Source: Acinetobacter lanii | GTDB lineage: Bacteria; Pseudomonadota; Gammaproteobacteria; Pseudomonadales; Moraxellaceae | NCBI RefSeq assembly: GCF_011578285.1 | Contig: NZ_CP049916.1 | Location: 1,674,001 to 1,738,000 of the forward strand | DNA length: 64,000 nucleotides | Direction of reading: 5' to 3' | Part shown: piece after piece, positions 63,036-64,000 of the stretch | Layout of the letters: each line of letters begins with the position of its first letter | Numbering within the stretch: the first letter of the stretch is position 1 | Notes under the pieces: model-generated | What the model was told of the DNA's origin: nothing | Database searches by the model: none | Seen by the model: the letters and a program-made list of their open reading frames with translations, nothing else | Position numbers and translations under genes: made by a program

Positions 63036-64000
63036 CTTTACGCTCCTGAGGTTGAGAAGAAGATGGCGTTATAGCGTGATCATCATCGATCGTACTCAAA
63101 GGTCGATTTGAGGCTTGAATGACATCACGATCACTATGTGCAACTGAATGAATAAATTCCGGTCCTTTGTGCATCATTTTGAGCATGTAATAGATGCCAA
63201 TTCCAAAAACAACGCAGTACACCAGTACGAAAATAATTAAGGTCAAACCCACTTGCTCTGCAGATACTGGAGATAATGCATCTTTGGTACGTAATACCCC
63301 ATAGACCACCCAAGGTTGCCTACCGACCTCAGTGGTAAACCACCCTGCAAGTAATGCTATAAAACCTGAAGGTCCCATTAAAATTGCAAAACGATGTAAC
63401 CATGAAGCATTATATAAACGCTGATTTTTTCTGAGCAATACACCTGACATTGCCAATAAAATCATGAGCACCCCCATCCCCACCATAATGCGGAAACTCC
63501 AAAACACCACCAATGAATTCGGGCGATCCTCTGGTGCAAACTCTTTTAGACCTTTGACTTGACCATCCAAAGTATGGGTCATAATCAGGCTACCGAGGTT
63601 TGGAATACCAATAGCATATTTGGTTTCTTCGGCTTGCATATCGGGGATACCAAACAGATAAAGTGGCATCCCTTCGTTGACGTTGGTTTCCCAATGTCCT
63701 TCAATCGCTGCGAGTTTTGCAGGCTGGTGTTTCAGTGTATTGAGACCATGCATATCTCCAACAAAAACTTGCAATGGTGCAAGAATAAGGATCATCCACA
63801 TGGCCATAGAAAAGGACGTTTTAACTAATGCATCGCGTCGACCTTTAAGTAGATGCCATGCTGAAGTTGCTGCGACCAATAATCCTGAAACAAGAAAGGC
63901 TGCAATGGCCATATGCGCCAACCGATAAGGAAATGACGGATTAAATACGATTGCAAACCAGTCTTGCGGCACGATAATGCCATTTTCGATGCTAAAACCT
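63028..64000 (-). CDS. cydA: Cytochrome bd-type (CioA) quinol oxidase subunit I, partial
   Basis: The C-terminal 324 residues; the N-terminus lies beyond the right edge. Visible: FGxxNGII-type lead-in (GFSIENGIIVPQDWFAIVFNPSFPYRLAHM, quoted in part), the heme-region His in RLAHMAIAAF, VGDMHGLNTLKHQPAKLAAIEGHW (quinol-site Glu region), WSFRIMVGMG (axial Met region) and GRQPWVVYGVLRT. The short Q-loop between the HQPAK and WSFRIM regions fits the Cio type. Ends in a Ser/Gln tail. Confidence 0.95.
   Translation of the reverse strand, partial: GFSIENGIIVPQDWFAIVFNPSFPYRLAHMAIAAFLVSGLLVAATSAWHLLKGRRDALVKTSFSMAMWMILILAPLQVFVGDMHGLNTLKHQPAKLAAIEGHWETNVNEGMPLYLFGIPDMQAEETKYAIGIPNLGSLIMTHTLDGQVKGLKEFAPEDRPNSLVVFWSFRIMVGMGVLMILLAMSGVLLRKNQRLYNASWLHRFAILMGPSGFIALLAGWFTTEVGRQPWVVYGVLRTKDALSPVSAEQVGLTLIIFVLVYCVVFGIGIYYMLKMMHKGPEFIHSVAHSDRDVIQASNRPLSTIDDDHAITPSSSQPQERKDD

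Overview
The window looks like the replication-terminus region of an Acinetobacter-type chromosome (Moraxellaceae). The evidence is AT-rich DNA, a betT/betIBA choline locus, a CioAB-type bd oxidase with a DUF2474 peptide, a heavy load of IS66/IS630/IS3/IS5/IS1/ISNCY elements, Rhs polymorphic-toxin fragments, and a 28-bp XerCD recombination site (dif) at 48628-48655 that is nearly identical to the E. coli chromosomal dif. The species cannot be fixed from sequence alone.

Layout. (1) 1-14.75 kb is an Rhs scrapyard on the + strand. It holds the 3' end of an Rhs gene with a frameshifted toxin tip, two further displaced Rhs core/tip segments, degenerate Rhs crumbs, and a series of small immunity-like genes (zinc-ribbon, CPCC, DUF7660 and unrecognised types). 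These are cut and separated by a complete IS66 element, two IS630 copies, an IS3 element, an IS903-type IS5 element and a decayed IS1 element. (2) 14.8-25.2 kb is a sugar-acid catabolic cluster: XylD-like pentonate dehydratase, XylX-like FAH dehydratase, LysR regulator, SMP-30 lactonase, DenD-like SDR dehydrogenase, two MFS transporters and a HIBADH-family dehydrogenase. A 17-bp palindrome recurs in its three regulatory gaps. (3) 25.3-39 kb holds a frameshifted old yellow enzyme with an ArsR regulator, a MarC protein, choline-to-betaine genes (betT, betI-betB-betA), a YdcZ-type transporter pair with LysR, a DUF1826 protein, a lipoprotein, and a BigR/PmpAB/metallo-hydrolase sulfur locus whose hydrolase carries an internal deletion. 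(4) 39.4-48.5 kb holds an MDR oxidoreductase, an HprSR-like two-component system beside an HbpS-like protein and a secreted HIU hydrolase, a DUF1330 protein, a DJ-1/PfpI protein, a GAF-PAS-PAS-GGDEF-EAL protein and a VF530 protein. (5) 48.6-54.1 kb holds dif, an ISNCY element 11 bp from it, a minus-strand Rhs remnant split by an IS51-type element, a third IS630 copy sitting in an IS5 remnant, and two small genes. (6) 54.2-61.8 kb is a second pentonate cluster (alpha-ketoglutarate semialdehyde dehydrogenase, AraD1/GguC, MFS, arabonate dehydratase, GntR, D-2-hydroxyacid dehydrogenase) with a 20-bp inverted operator pair. (7) 61.9-64 kb holds a DUF2474 peptide and the bd oxidase subunits, with subunit I running off the window.

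Working together: regions 2 and 6 can each carry an oxidised pentose through lactone hydrolysis and two dehydrations to alpha-ketoglutarate semialdehyde (Weimberg-type routes). Only region 6 encodes the final semialdehyde dehydrogenase, so the two clusters probably share it. The Rhs/IS material lies on both sides of dif in opposite orientation, so the terminus appears to have acted as a sink for mobile DNA and rearrangement.
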